Source: CAVYGB01 sp046734815
GTDB taxonomy: Bacteria; Myxococcota_A; Polyangia; Fen-1088
Reading direction: 5' to 3'
Length of the DNA stretch: 13,258 nucleotides
Assembly: GCA_046734815.1 (NCBI GenBank)
Contig: JBKPRZ010000284.1
Coordinates: 1 to 13,258, forward strand
The position numbers and the translations under genes are program-made. The notes below the pieces were generated by a model. The model was not told the origin of the DNA and did not search any database. It saw only the letters and a list, made by a program, of their open reading frames with translations. Shown here piece after piece: positions 13,136-13,258 of this stretch (positions are counted from its first letter, which is position 1; each line of letters begins with the position of its first letter).

Positions 13136-13258
13136 GGTCGATGGCCGGTGGATCGCATCCTGGCGGGAGGATGGCGATCCAGTCGTCGATCAGCCTGGCG
13201 CCGGGTACGTCGACCACGGCGCTGCCGATCTGGGGCATGCGGAAGCGCTCCTCCAGGG
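13131..13258 (-). CDS. C-terminal 42 codons of a probable exported cytochrome-c-like protein (partial)
   Basis: Only the last 41 residues and stop lie in the window; the gene runs off the right edge. The sequence includes RFRMPQIGSAVVDVPGARLI (5-24) and continues DDWIAILPPGCDPPAIDR. The pattern RMPxxGSxVVDxxGxxLIxxWI is the typical closing helix of secreted c-type cytochrome or repeat proteins (TIGR03806/SO2930-like) in Proteobacteria and Myxococcota, where the Met can be a heme ligand. The CxxCH heme site itself would lie upstream and cannot be seen. It converges with polX with an 11-base gap. A coding region is likely from the clean frame and family-like ending; the functional call is tentative. 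Confidence 0.55.
   Translation of the reverse strand, partial: LEERFRMPQIGSAVVDVPGARLIDDWIAILPPGCDPPAIDR

Noticed and set aside
1..13258. Mobile elements, CRISPR arrays, tRNA/rRNA genes, phage genes, toxin-antitoxin pairs
   Set aside because: No transposase, integrase, regularly spaced repeats, cloverleaf or rRNA-like stretch was seen on either strand.

Overview
The window is 13,258 bases of very GC-rich, densely coding bacterial DNA. I see no rRNA, tRNA, CRISPR array, insertion sequence, integrase or phage gene, and no gene-free stretch longer than about 115 bases. The mix suggests a Gram-negative environmental bacterium, most plausibly Myxococcota/Deltaproteobacteria: several predicted lipoproteins, a Tat-exported hydrolase, a TAXI-type binding protein, a PHP-containing DNA polymerase X and a large regulatory ATPase. 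That placement is inference from gene content and composition only.

Layout, left half (1-5403, all minus strand): the N-terminus of a STAND/AAA-type regulatory ATPase whose Walker A lysine is replaced by isoleucine (1-282, runs off the edge); a membrane-anchored TAXI-family binding protein with no transporter partner (330-1712); a two-gene unit of an AraC-family regulator (1782-2573) behind an FAD aromatic-ring-type monooxygenase (2579-3697); and a second two-gene unit of an LpqC/PHB-depolymerase-like lipoprotein esterase (4498-5403) overlapping by 4 nt a small predicted outer-envelope protein (3788-4501).

Middle (5404-9847): an unrecognised lipoprotein on plus (5472-6305) converges with a second unrecognised lipoprotein on minus (6321-6812). 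Next comes a Tat-signal M20-family metallohydrolase on minus (6914-8434), in which two usual metal-ligand positions are changed. Divergent from it is an MFS transporter on plus (8549-9847). Five genes between 3788 and 8434 encode exported products, so this is an envelope-directed region.

Right (9852-13258): a SAM-dependent methyltransferase on minus (9852-10571) diverges from a DUF2086-type 2-oxoglutarate/Fe(II) oxygenase (10622-11368). The oxygenase is followed 17 bases later by a complete family-X DNA polymerase with a C-terminal PHP domain (11386-13119). The last two look like a DNA-repair pair. The window ends in the C-terminus of a minus-strand gene resembling the tails of secreted cytochrome-c-like proteins (13131-13258).

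The most interesting cross-window pattern concerns gene starts. Most genes that begin a transcription unit lack a well-placed Shine-Dalgarno sequence and instead carry a -10-like hexamer (TAnnnT or GATACT/CATACT) ending 6-9 bases before the start codon, as expected for leaderless mRNAs. Smaller signals are a 33-base dyad shared by two divergent genes, a 25-base AT-rich palindrome before a lipoprotein gene, an 8-9-8 dyad before the monooxygenase unit, and palindromes spanning both stop codons at two convergent junctions. I do not see a clearly new multi-gene system.
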